From positions 1-13,333 of the forward strand of contig JBGPHT010000195.1 of assembly GCA_041484525.1 (NCBI GenBank): a DNA stretch of 13,333 nucleotides, written 5' to 3'. A program made the position numbers and the translations under genes. Within the stretch, counting starts at the first letter, position 1. Each line of letters opens with the position of its first letter. A model generated the notes under the pieces. The model was not told where the DNA came from. It ran no database searches and was given only the letters and a program-made list of their open reading frames with translations. Below are positions 1 to 6,518 of the stretch, piece after piece. Source of the DNA: JBGPHT01 sp041484525. Its GTDB lineage: Bacteria; Acidobacteriota; Terriglobia; Bryobacterales; Bryobacteraceae.

Positions 1-114
1 CGCAACTTGTATGATGGCTTTGCCTTCCTTGTGGGGGCGTTCGGCGAAGCTCCGGCCAAGGAACAGTTCGCCAACGTTCATTATAGGAGGGCTTTTCTTT
101 TGCTCAGTCGGAAG
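1..114. other. Left edge, no firm gene; possible partial leftward CDS
   Basis: This stretch lies downstream of the leftward esterase gene. On the minus strand an ATG at 81 opens a frame that stays open to the window edge (27 codons, beginning MNVGELFLGR), so it could be the 5' end of a third gene of the same leftward run. Against this, the ATG overlaps a perfect TATAAT (minus strand, 85-80), has no Shine-Dalgarno, and no good -35 lies 16-18 bp upstream. Frame 1 of the plus strand is also open from 1 to 168. I cannot decide between them and recognise neither product. Confidence 0.25.
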
Positions 115-1866
115 TCAAACCTGTTTTGGACAAGAGTGATTGCGACTGGTCACGACCACGGGCACTAGAGTTCCGGGCTGTACTCCTTCGGGTATCTGAA
201 CATTGATCTGATCGAGTCCAAAGAAGCCAGGTGCTCGACCCGCGAAGGTCACATTGGCGACGCGCCCGCCAATGAGCACAGTGGGTGCCGTCGCTGCAAT
301 GCTGAGGCCGTTGGACGGGATGGTTGGACCCAGTCCAGTGGCAATAATGGATACATACTCGCCGGCCGTCGCCGCGTTCGAGGTCGTCACAACCTGCCCT
401 GTGCTGGCGTGCTCGGCCGCGGCGGCATTGTTTGCCAATGCAAAAAGCGCAGGCACGGTTTGTTCGATCATCAGATTGATTGAATGCTTTCCTTGCGATG
501 TTGACAGCACAAGCGAATACAGACCGGGCACGAGGCCACTCGGAACGACTGCGTTAATCTGCTGGGCGCTCACGTAGAGCAACCGAACCGGAACCCCTCC
601 AATGGTCATCGTTACGTCTCCCAGTTGGACGGGCGGCGGAAACACAGAAGCCTGGACAGTACCCGAGGAAATTCCGGCTCCGTAGATCGAGATGAGGGAA
701 TCGGACGCCACGCTTAGAGCACCTGGCGGACTCGCCGCAGACGGTGCGACGAGGGTTATCCAAGGAGGGAGTTTGAGCGGAAATACCAAATAACCGGACG
801 CGGGAATTGAAACGCCGGGTAGGCTTATTTGCTGCCCGGACAAATTCATGGTCAAGGTGTAGTTCGGCCCAGCGGGAACCCCGTCGTTATACCGGATTGG
901 GGAGCTGGCGACAGGGCTCTTCAGAGAATATGAAGCACCATTGCGAGTGAGAGCGACCGAAGTCAATTGGTTGTTAGCGTAGAACCCACCGGTAGGCCCA
1001 CCCAACGAAAACAGCACACCTCCCGTGTTCGAAATGGAGGATGCTTGGGGCGCGATCGTTGTCCAATCGGTCCTGCCGTCCAGAAACGAGCGGACGAGCT
1101 GATAGCTCAGATGAGATGGACCAGAGACGTTTGCAATTGCCGGGGCGCCCACCGTGCAAAAGAGCGCTGCCGGTCCCCCAGCGTGGCAGTAAGGAACGGC
1201 GCGAGTCCGCACGCCCGAACTGTCCCAAAAAGTCAGGGCGGCACTCGCCACATCAACAACACCGTCCGACGGAATACCGCTCACGGAGCTGCCCGCGGTG
1301 CCCACAATCGCGAGTGTGTCAACGCCGCGGAGATCATCGTACTGCTGGTTCCACGTAGCCAAGAACCACAGGAACGGCGAACCGAACTGCATCTCGGCCA
1401 CCTGGTTTGAAGGCCAAAGCGAGAATAGATTCGACACGCCTGTGTTGGGCGTGCCCAACAGAATGAGCTTGCGGATTTTCGGGTTTGCCGGCGGATTGAG
1501 CAGTGGGCTTGCCGTCCACCCTTGCAAATACGCTCTGACTACCAAGCCGCCCATGCTGTGGGCGATAACATCAACCTGTCCAGGGTAGGACTGAATCCGC
1601 GAAGTTAGCAGCCCGGCCAGAGATTCGATACTGGATCCATTTCCGCCGCACGTGTCAAAGAAGTCCACCGATGCCGCGCCGTCCGCGAGCAATTGGCTTG
1701 GCAGTTTACCGAACGTTCCCGCAGGACTGTCGGGGCATATAAGCTGAAACCCATTGACCAGCAACACGGGTGTTGTGGAGTGCTGCCCGAGCAGCATGTT
1801 TTGCGAGAGTCCAAGTACAAGTGCCCACCACGCAGCAAACACCGTTCTTCTCTTGCCGCCGTTCAT
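115..1866 (-). CDS. Secreted lipase/esterase (alpha/beta hydrolase) with TIGR03437-type C-terminal domain
   Basis: 583 aa. Residues 1-28 form a signal peptide (KRR, then a hydrophobic run ending near LLGQ). Residues 33-265 read as an alpha/beta-hydrolase of the bacterial lipase/PGAP1-like type: nucleophile elbow AHSMGG with Ser104, a GTPNTG motif at 138-143 typical of these lipases, a likely acid residue in SDGVVDVAS (Asp201 or Asp205), and a likely catalytic His252 in GPSHLSY. The middle, about 270-370, is beta-rich. The last 200 residues carry two blocks (IYGAGISSG..., IATGLGPTIPS...FFGLDQINVQIP) that match the TIGR03437 domain I know from Solibacter exported proteins. Expected role: hydrolysis of ester/lipid substrates outside the cytoplasm. 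The start overlaps the stop of the upstream gene (ATGA, 1863-1866), which supports translational coupling; a weak GAAGAA lies about 9 nt upstream. Specific substrate unknown. Confidence 0.88.
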   Translation of the reverse strand: MNGGKRRTVFAAWWALVLGLSQNMLLGQHSTTPVLLVNGFQLICPDSPAGTFGKLPSQLLADGAASVDFFDTCGGNGSSIESLAGLLTSRIQSYPGQVDVIAHSMGGLVVRAYLQGWTASPLLNPPANPKIRKLILLGTPNTGVSNLFSLWPSNQVAEMQFGSPFLWFLATWNQQYDDLRGVDTLAIVGTAGSSVSGIPSDGVVDVASAALTFWDSSGVRTRAVPYCHAGGPAALFCTVGAPAIANVSGPSHLSYQLVRSFLDGRTDWTTIAPQASSISNTGGVLFSLGGPTGGFYANNQLTSVALTRNGASYSLKSPVASSPIRYNDGVPAGPNYTLTMNLSGQQISLPGVSIPASGYLVFPLKLPPWITLVAPSAASPPGALSVASDSLISIYGAGISSGTVQASVFPPPVQLGDVTMTIGGVPVRLLYVSAQQINAVVPSGLVPGLYSLVLSTSQGKHSINLMIEQTVPALFALANNAAAAEHASTGQVVTTSNAATAGEYVSIIATGLGPTIPSNGLSIAATAPTVLIGGRVANVTFAGRAPGFFGLDQINVQIPEGVQPGTLVPVVVTSRNHSCPKQV

Positions 1867-2345
1867 CGCGGATGTTCTTCAAGGAAGTGTTTGAGGTGCT
1901 TGGCGATGGCTTCGGCTGAACTCTGATAGGCCTTAGAAGACCCTTTACGGACGTTGTAGGCCCACGCGACCTCTTGGGTCTTGCTAGTTACAAGTTGAAC
2001 TGTTGCAGTCTGCGATCCCTCCATGCCTGCGCAGTACAAAAAGAGGCATCGGGCAATCTTTGAGCCAGTGGTCTCCTCCTTCGATTGAACGGCACTGGTC
2101 AAAAGGAACTGCGCATCCTCTTTGTTTTGGGTCACTACAGCGGGGACGTGCTTTTTCACTATCGCGGCCGAAATGTAGGACTCGAAACCCTCCTGCGGTT
2201 GAATGTAGATTCTCGGCGAGAGAGGAACGTTCAGCTCCCTGGACTGCGCGCATGCAATGGCACTCAGACCAACCCAAAGGAATACTTCGGCGCTCAAAAC
2301 CACTAACAGCTTCATGACAATATATTTTTGAGCAAGCTCGCGCAT
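1863..2345 (-). CDS. Small secreted protein of unknown function
   Basis: 160 aa from the ATG at 2345; a second ATG at 2315 (MKLLVVLSAEVF...) gives a 150-aa protein whose signal peptide starts properly, and I think this is the likelier start, though neither has a clear Shine-Dalgarno. The signal peptide ends near AIACAQS; the Cys makes a lipoprotein possible but the box is imperfect. The mature part (PRIYIQPQEGFESYI..., KKHVPAVV, EDAQFLL, then a C-terminal helix ending AKHLKHFLEEHPR) resembles a family of small exported acidobacterial proteins with the pattern IYIxxxEGxxxxI / KKxVPVVV / ADxxL; this is from memory. The gene is directly upstream of, and overlaps, the esterase gene, so the two are probably cotranscribed. 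No biochemical role can be assigned. Confidence 0.7.
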   Translation of the reverse strand: MRELAQKYIVMKLLVVLSAEVFLWVGLSAIACAQSRELNVPLSPRIYIQPQEGFESYISAAIVKKHVPAVVTQNKEDAQFLLTSAVQSKEETTGSKIARCLFLYCAGMEGSQTATVQLVTSKTQEVAWAYNVRKGSSKAYQSSAEAIAKHLKHFLEEHPR

Positions 2346-2420
2346 TCCATCAAGGCCATCTTTGGATATCAGCCGCCCACTTACTAGGTTGTTACGGTGG
2401 TTCTGCCGTTAGACAGCTAC
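2346..2420. other. Gap between two leftward genes; possible left flank of the island
   Basis: 75 bp between the 278-aa gene and the small secreted gene. I see no convincing terminator (the best hairpin has a 4-bp ACGG/CCGT stem and no T run), no clean promoter, and no copy of the tRNA-His 3' end that would mark the left attachment site. The shift from a hypothetical element gene to exported Solibacter-type proteins happens here, so it is a candidate junction, but nothing in the sequence proves it. Confidence 0.3.
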
Positions 2421-3257
2421 TCACCGTTTAGTCGCACCAAGACCGTTTGGGACCACGTCAAAGAATTCCAGCAGAAAAGATGCCCAGTCACCACGGGCTA
2501 TGAGCACATCTTCATCTCGAAATGAACAGAATCCAGCTCCTCTATTAGCCGTTAACAGTTCCTCAAGTGCCGCTTCTACCCACTGTTCAGGTGGTTTGCA
2601 GAGACCCGATTCGGTTTCGGCTGAAATGCCTAATCTCTGAAGAACGCCCGCCCACCGTTTATCAATCTGATCTTTGTACCCAGAGTAATGCTGCCGTACT
2701 CGCTCGATAACGTCGCGCCACCGTCGCACGGCCTGAAGTCCGCATTCTTTCTCTAATCGTTTTCGAAAGAAGTCGAACGTCTCCTCGTTGTTCGCGAGTA
2801 CCCATGCCCGCCAAGACCGAAAGCTTCGTACATACATTTCCATCCATGTCACCCGTTTGCGGCGTGAGTTGAAGATGCTCCGCACTCTTTCAACGTTGTC
2901 GGGCAATTCATTAGTTCGTTCGCGCTTAGATGGACGACCCCGGCGAGTTTTGCCGAGTTCAGTCTGGAGCAGCTCCGCCACTCCAACGCACGCGTCATTT
3001 ATCGTCATTCCCATCGACCTTAGGGCCATGATGCAAACGTAGATTCTATCGGGTCGATCTGAACCGCGGAAGTGGCATCGGACCTGGTAACCGATGTGGA
3101 TTCCGTGCAACGGGTTGTTCTGATGCTTGGTTTTCCGTGCAGGCGGTCGAGTCGCCTCATCCCCTAGCACGAACCTCACGAAAAGTTCGCATTCCTCCCG
3201 ATCTCGAAACCGTGGGGCGTACTGTCGCGTTACGTCCACGACGGGGCTGCTTCGCAT
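2421..3257 (-). CDS. Orphan protein of unknown function (island cargo candidate)
   Basis: 278 aa, not recognised. It has no signal peptide or membrane segment, so it should be cytoplasmic. Visible traits: a basic RRGRPSKRER stretch near residue 107 (AT-hook-like, so nucleic-acid contact is possible), a Trp/Arg-rich middle (WMEMYVRSFRSWRAW), charged helical segments around 165-200, and an acidic C-terminal third. It is transcribed away from the replication/integration genes, a common place for cargo in satellite elements. A predicted promoter (3294-3266) would start transcription about 2 nt before the ATG, and there is no Shine-Dalgarno, so the mRNA may be leaderless. The start at 3257 is chosen on that basis. 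A defence or regulatory role is conceivable but nothing in the sequence shows it. Confidence 0.7.
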   Translation of the reverse strand: MRSSPVVDVTRQYAPRFRDREECELFVRFVLGDEATRPPARKTKHQNNPLHGIHIGYQVRCHFRGSDRPDRIYVCIMALRSMGMTINDACVGVAELLQTELGKTRRGRPSKRERTNELPDNVERVRSIFNSRRKRVTWMEMYVRSFRSWRAWVLANNEETFDFFRKRLEKECGLQAVRRWRDVIERVRQHYSGYKDQIDKRWAGVLQRLGISAETESGLCKPPEQWVEAALEELLTANRGAGFCSFRDEDVLIARGDWASFLLEFFDVVPNGLGATKR

Positions 3258-3265
3258 ACGCGCTT

Positions 3266-3294
3266 AATATACAACGATTTTCTTGTGCCCACAA
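3266..3294 (-). promoter_or_regulatory. Sigma70-like promoter of the 278-aa gene with overlapping palindrome
   Basis: Minus strand: -35 TTGTGG (3294-3289), 17-bp spacer, -10 TATATT (3271-3266). The expected start is about 2 nt before the ATG at 3257. A palindrome, TTGTG-CC-CACAA (3283-3294), covers the -35 and could be an operator, possibly for the HTH protein encoded divergently at 3333. The boxes are read directly; their function is inferred. Confidence 0.45.
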
Positions 3295-3332
3295 AACAGT
3301 CGGTGGAGACTGATAGCAGAAAGAGGAACCCG

Positions 3333-3548
3333 ATGGAAAGACTCTTGGATGAAGGGCAGGTGGCCGAACTATTGGGTTGCAGTGTGCAACTTCTCAGAAA
3401 GTGGCGAGGCACAAAGGAAGGGCCGCGACACATCAAAATCGGGCGGTGCGTTAGGTACGTGCTGGACGACGTGCGGTCATTCGTAACCGCAAGACGCGTG
3501 GAGGTCGGGGGCGCACTGGCGCTCGCCGAAGCCACCGAGACGCAATAA
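3333..3548 (+). CDS. AlpA/MerR-like helix-turn-helix DNA-binding protein
   Basis: 71 aa from the ATG at 3333, chosen over an upstream in-frame ATG at 3285 because AAGAGGAA (3321-3328) is a good Shine-Dalgarno with about 5 nt spacing. The N-terminal half is a winged helix-turn-helix of the excisionase/AlpA type: LLDEGQVAELLGCSVQLLRKWR (residues 4-25), then the wing PRHIKIGRCVRYVLDDVRSFV. Such proteins act as recombination directionality factors or as regulators in satellite phages and islands (P4 Vis and AlpA are the best-known relatives). It lies between the divergent unknown gene and the primase gene, so it may control one or both. Which role it plays cannot be told from sequence alone. Confidence 0.8.
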   Translation: MERLLDEGQVAELLGCSVQLLRKWRGTKEGPRHIKIGRCVRYVLDDVRSFVTARRVEVGGALALAEATETQ

Positions 3549-3564
3549 CGCTCAGGGATTCGTC

Positions 3565-3590
3565 AAAAAAAAGCCCGGTTGCACCCGGGC
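3565..3590 (-). terminator. Strong leftward intrinsic terminator in front of the primase gene
   Basis: Read on the minus strand: GCCCGG stem, GTGCAA loop, CCGGGC stem, then eight Ts. This is a textbook Rho-independent terminator, but it points left while the flanking genes point right. On the plus strand the A run precedes the hairpin, so it would not terminate the HTH gene. It therefore implies a leftward transcript arising to its right; see the predicted antisense RNA. Confidence 0.75.
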
Positions 3591-3615
3591 GTAGACTGCA
3601 ATGTCGAACTCTAAC
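3565..3615 (-). ncRNA. Predicted ~50-nt antisense RNA over the primase leader
   Basis: An extended -10 promoter on the minus strand (TGATAGAAT, 3630-3622) would start transcription near 3615. The terminator at 3590-3565 would end it, giving an RNA of about 50 nt consisting of a short unpaired 5' part and the terminator hairpin. It is complementary to the untranslated leader just upstream of the primase start (3651). No good -35 is present (ACCGCC at 17 bp), which extended -10 promoters tolerate. By analogy with plasmid copy-number RNAs and the CI RNA of phage P4 it may limit primase expression. Terminator strong, promoter moderate, function inferred. Confidence 0.4.
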
Positions 3616-3621
3616 GCGACA

Positions 3622-3630
3622 ATTCTATCA
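3622..3630 (-). promoter_or_regulatory. Extended -10 promoter for the antisense RNA
   Basis: TG-A-TAGAAT on the minus strand fits the extended -10 pattern with 5 of 6 consensus bases in the hexamer. It lies 20 bp upstream of the primase ATG, so its use could also interfere with rightward transcription. Confidence 0.4.
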
Positions 3631-3650
3631 GATTCGTGCGGCGAGGCGGT

Positions 3651-5771
3651 ATGAGCACGTCGCGGGCGAATCATCCCATTATTCCGAAGCTGCCCCAGGC
3701 TCTCATAGCCCGCGTCCAATGGGTGCTCTGGCGCTATGAAACTCGCAAAGGCAAACCGACCAAGGTCCCGTACCAGGTGAACGGAGGCCGCGCGAAATGC
3801 AATGATCCTGCGACCTGGAGCGCATTCGACGCGGTGATTGCAGCTTGGACGAAAAACCCAAAGCGATATGACGGCATCGGATTCGTGTTCGCGGCTTCCG
3901 ATTCCTTCGTGGGCATTGACCTGGACAACTGCATAGACCAGGCCGGCAATATCAAGCCCTGGGCGCAACTGATAATTGAGCAGTTCGCGAATACATACAT
4001 GGAAATCTCCCCTTCAGGCCGGGGCCTGAAGATATGGGCTAAGGCCCGACTGGACGGGCCTGGGCGTCGCACGCCGTACCAGGACGGCGCCATCGAAGTT
4101 TACGACCGCGGCCGGTTCTTCACAACTACGGGTAACGCTGTGCATGGCGCCCCGCTTCAGGTGGAGGACCACCAGGCAGAAGTGGCGGCGCTATACGCTC
4201 TGACCTCGAGCAGCGGTCAAGCAAGGAAAGGAAAGGCGGACCTCAACAGGCAAGAGCCTCTTACCGAGGGTGAGCGTCACCCGTACCTCCTTTCGGCAGC
4301 GGCGCAGTATCGCGCGCGAGGTAGGGACCGTGATGAGATTAATGCGGAGCTCGCCGCGATCAACCAGAGGCTCTGCAAGCCTCCGAAGGCAGATCACGAA
4401 TTGCAGGAGATAGCAAACTGGGCAGGTAGGCTGCCGGTCACGGCCAAACACCAAAGTGGTACAGCCACCGCTGGTGAAGAGACAACCATCAGCGCCAAAG
4501 ACCTTGCAGATGCGATAACCGCGGCGGACCGATTTGCAAAGAACGCCGGCGGCCGTCTGTACGTCTTTGGGGACGGGGTTTACAAACCCACAGGTGAATC
4601 GTTCATCAGGCATCGCGTCAAAACACTGCTGAACGATTGGGGCATGGGCAACAAGTGGACGACTCGGAAATCGAACGAAGTAACCGAGTATATCCGCGTT
4701 GATGCTAAGGAACTATGGGAAGCCCCGCCACGCGATGTAATCAACGTGAAGAACGGTCTTCTCAAGGTCCACACTCTGGAATTGGTACCTCACTCGTCAG
4801 AGTTTCTGTCGCCGATACAGCTTCCCATCGCATTCGATCCCCTCGCACTTTGTCCCGCATGGGAGCAGTTCATTTCCGAGGTCTTCCCTGAAGATTCTGA
4901 CGCGATTGCTTGGGAAATTCTGGCCTGGCTAATGACTCCAGACACCTCCATTCAGAAGGCCGTCCTACTGACGGGAGAAGGCGGGAACGGGAAGTCAACC
5001 TACCTGCGCGGGTGTGTTGCGTTTATCGGAAAGCACAACACCACGGCAATCAATCTCCACAAGTTGGAACAGGACCGCTTCGCCGCGGCGCGGCTGTCGG
5101 GTAAATTGGCAAACATTTGTTCAGACCTCCCCACTGCGCACCTGTCCAGCACGTCCATGTTCAAAGCCTTGACGGGCGGGGACGTGGTGAATGCCGAGTA
5201 CAAGTACGCCGATAGCTTTGAGTTCGTGCCATTCGCCAAGCTGGTGTTCTCAGCGAACCAACTGCCCCGAAGCGATGACGCCACGCACGGCTTTTTTCGG
5301 CGCTGGCTGGTTGTTCCTTTCACTAGAACGTTCGAAGATGGCGCGCCCGGCACAGTTCCGCGGGAGCAATTGGACGCAATTCTATCCCCTCCGGGCGAAT
5401 TGAGTGGCGTGCTGAACAAGGCGCTGCTCGCGCTCTCTCGCATTAGGAAAGCCGGGTTTAGCCAGAGCGAATCACTGCGGAGAGAGTGGGAGGAGTTTCG
5501 TACCGCAACGGATCCGCTGAGCGTATGGCTTGACCATAACACCGTCGATGAGGTGGCGGTTGTTGTACCGAAGGCGGACCTTCGGAAGGCTTACAACCTG
5601 GCATGCGAAAAGGCGGGCCGCGCTTCCCTCACCAAAACGGCGTTTGGGTTGGCCTTGCGGCGTGTGCGGCCCACTGTTCGTGATGCGCAGCGGACCGTTC
5701 GCGGGCGGGTGACTGACTGCTACACGGGCATTGGGTTTAGGATGGCTGATCCAGACGGAGGTGAGGCGTGA
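3651..5771 (+). CDS. Element replication protein: primase-polymerase fused to SF3 (D5/P4-type) helicase
   Basis: 706 aa from the ATG at 3651. A GTG at 3636 is also in frame, but GCGAGGCGG just before 3651 is the better ribosome site. Residues about 20-170 are a primase-polymerase domain: WVLWRYE start, the GIDLDNCID motif (about 88-96) with the DxD metal ligands, and SPSGRGLKIW (about 120-129). Residues about 280-420 match the D5 N-terminal/linker region. Residues about 425-565 are the SF3 helicase: Walker A GEGGNGKST (442-450), Walker B-like LANICSDLP (486-494), sensor KLVFSANQLP (530-539), and a likely Arg finger in FFRRW. The C-terminus, about 610-706, looks like a small winged-helix DNA-binding module. 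Size and order fit the phage/plasmid primase family containing P4 alpha (TIGR01613). It should unwind and prime the element origin; the iteron-like repeat right after its stop codon is the candidate site. Confidence 0.92.
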   Translation: MSTSRANHPIIPKLPQALIARVQWVLWRYETRKGKPTKVPYQVNGGRAKCNDPATWSAFDAVIAAWTKNPKRYDGIGFVFAASDSFVGIDLDNCIDQAGNIKPWAQLIIEQFANTYMEISPSGRGLKIWAKARLDGPGRRTPYQDGAIEVYDRGRFFTTTGNAVHGAPLQVEDHQAEVAALYALTSSSGQARKGKADLNRQEPLTEGERHPYLLSAAAQYRARGRDRDEINAELAAINQRLCKPPKADHELQEIANWAGRLPVTAKHQSGTATAGEETTISAKDLADAITAADRFAKNAGGRLYVFGDGVYKPTGESFIRHRVKTLLNDWGMGNKWTTRKSNEVTEYIRVDAKELWEAPPRDVINVKNGLLKVHTLELVPHSSEFLSPIQLPIAFDPLALCPAWEQFISEVFPEDSDAIAWEILAWLMTPDTSIQKAVLLTGEGGNGKSTYLRGCVAFIGKHNTTAINLHKLEQDRFAAARLSGKLANICSDLPTAHLSSTSMFKALTGGDVVNAEYKYADSFEFVPFAKLVFSANQLPRSDDATHGFFRRWLVVPFTRTFEDGAPGTVPREQLDAILSPPGELSGVLNKALLALSRIRKAGFSQSESLRREWEEFRTATDPLSVWLDHNTVDEVAVVVPKADLRKAYNLACEKAGRASLTKTAFGLALRRVRPTVRDAQRTVRGRVTDCYTGIGFRMADPDGGEA

Positions 5772-5928
5772 TTCACCCACTCAACCTAGTTCACCCAGTT
5801 TCCTTACTTGTTTCTCTTTGCTTCGCACTCTTTGAGGCTTATTCTGGCCTCTCCGGACTTCACATCCTGAGGGGTGGTACGCGGGAACAACAAATAGCGA
5901 ACTGGGTGAACTGGGTGGAGTGGGTGAA
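5772..5928. repeat. Iteron-like 29-bp inverted repeat, candidate replication origin
   Basis: The left arm (5772-5800) and right arm (5900-5928) are reverse complements at 27 of 29 positions, separated by 99 bp. Each arm is three 9-bp units in the same order: left TTCACCCAC, TCAACCTAG, TTCACCCAG; right, read on the minus strand, TTCACCCAC, TCCACCCAG, TTCACCCAG. The left arm begins one base after the primase stop codon. The two outer units are identical between arms and the two mismatches fall in the middle unit, as expected of protein-binding sites. Iterons beside a primase-helicase gene suggest an origin; a regulatory hairpin in the mRNA is the alternative. Confidence 0.65.
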
Positions 5929-6018
5929 CGGCTTTCTGAACATGCGACCTCTTGGGTCAACTTCCGACCAAACGTGGACGCGCCCCCCAGAACGATCGGC
6001 CCTCGAAGAGTAGACGCC

Positions 6019-6300
6019 ATGCAAGACGGCTTCAATATCGACGGCCTAATTGAGGCGCTGGCTAAGCGGGTAGCGGAGCACGTGCGGGCGGAACTTGCCC
6101 AAGATGGCGGCGCCAGAATCAAAGCGAGGTTGCTCACCGTCGAACAGGCTGCGATGTATTTGGGACGTACCGAGGAAGCCATGCAGCACTTGATTGCCAG
6201 CGGCAAAATCCAGACGGTTCGATTCGACCGACGGGTTTTTCTTGACATCCGGGACTTGGACCGATTGATCGAAGACTACAAGACTTCCGGCATTCGATGA
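6019..6300 (+). CDS. Excisionase-type helix-turn-helix protein
   Basis: 93 aa from the ATG at 6019 with AAGAG eight nt upstream; a longer frame from a GTG at 5920 would begin inside the inverted repeat and is less likely. Residues 1-30 are an amphipathic helix (IEALAKRVAEHVRAEL), possibly for dimerisation. Residues 38-90 are a HTH_17/excisionase domain: LLTVEQAAMYLGRTEEAMQHL, then the wing IQTVRFDRRVFLDIRDLDRLIEDYK. This layout (recognition helix, then a basic beta wing and a C-terminal helix) is typical of island-encoded directionality factors and small repressors. It sits between the candidate origin and the integrase unit, so an excisionase role or an accessory replication role is plausible. 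It is the second protein of this fold in the element. Confidence 0.8.
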   Translation: MQDGFNIDGLIEALAKRVAEHVRAELAQDGGARIKARLLTVEQAAMYLGRTEEAMQHLIASGKIQTVRFDRRVFLDIRDLDRLIEDYKTSGIR

Positions 6301-6321
6301 GAAAGATTTCGGGAAAGCATA

Positions 6322-6350
6322 TTGACGCCGATACCAGAGCGCCTTAGTAT
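6322..6350 (+). promoter_or_regulatory. Sigma70-like promoter of the 53-aa/integrase unit
   Basis: -35 TTGACG (5 of 6), exactly 17 bp, -10 TAGTAT (4 of 6). A start 7 nt after the -10 falls on position 6357, the A of the next ATG, so the transcript would be leaderless. The absence of any Shine-Dalgarno before that ATG agrees with this. Confidence 0.55.
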
Positions 6351-6356
6351 TGGCGC

Positions 6357-6518
6357 ATGCCGAAGAAAAAGAATCCGGCCGCGGTCGCACTGGGAAAGCT
6401 GGGCGGAAGGAAGGGCGGCAAGGCTCGTATGGCTCAGTTGACCCCCAAACAACGGAGGGACCTCGCGCGAAAGGCAGTACTCGCCCGTTGGAGCAAACGT
6501 AATGGAGGCGGCAAATGA
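6357..6518 (+). CDS. 53-aa basic protein, probably leaderless, coupled to the integrase
   Basis: 53 aa and strongly basic: MPKKKNPAAVALGKLGGRKG at the N-terminus, then GKARMAQLTPKQRRDLARKA and a C-terminal LARWSKRNGGGK. The pattern LGGxKGGxARAxxLxPxxRxxxAxxAxxARW recurs, from memory, in small unannotated proteins of islands and phages; no function is known to me. Charge and size suggest DNA or RNA binding, perhaps as an accessory factor of recombination. The stop overlaps the integrase start (ATGA at 6515-6518), and the integrase Shine-Dalgarno GGAGG (6504-6508) lies inside this gene, so the two are translationally coupled. No Shine-Dalgarno precedes its own ATG, which coincides with the predicted transcription start. 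Confidence 0.65.
   Translation: MPKKKNPAAVALGKLGGRKGGKARMAQLTPKQRRDLARKAVLARWSKRNGGGK

Noticed and set aside
3554..3562. AGGGATTCG shared with the tRNA-His T arm, as a possible left attachment site
   Set aside because: Only 9 bp, and it would leave the 71-aa HTH gene and the 278-aa gene outside the element; chance match.
3552..3968. 138-aa minus-strand frame over the primase start
   Set aside because: It would contain the intrinsic terminator inside its last codons and lies opposite a well-supported gene; treated as a shadow.
5912..5920. TGGGTGGAG shared by an iteron and the tRNA-His 3' end
   Set aside because: Nine bases arising from the GGGTG repetition of the iteron; no further similarity on either side.
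5768..6013. 81-aa frame opening at a GTG that overlaps the primase stop
   Set aside because: Its sequence is dominated by translation of the inverted-repeat arms (WVNWVEWVN), it has a weak start, and it resembles no protein; better explained as a non-coding repeat region.
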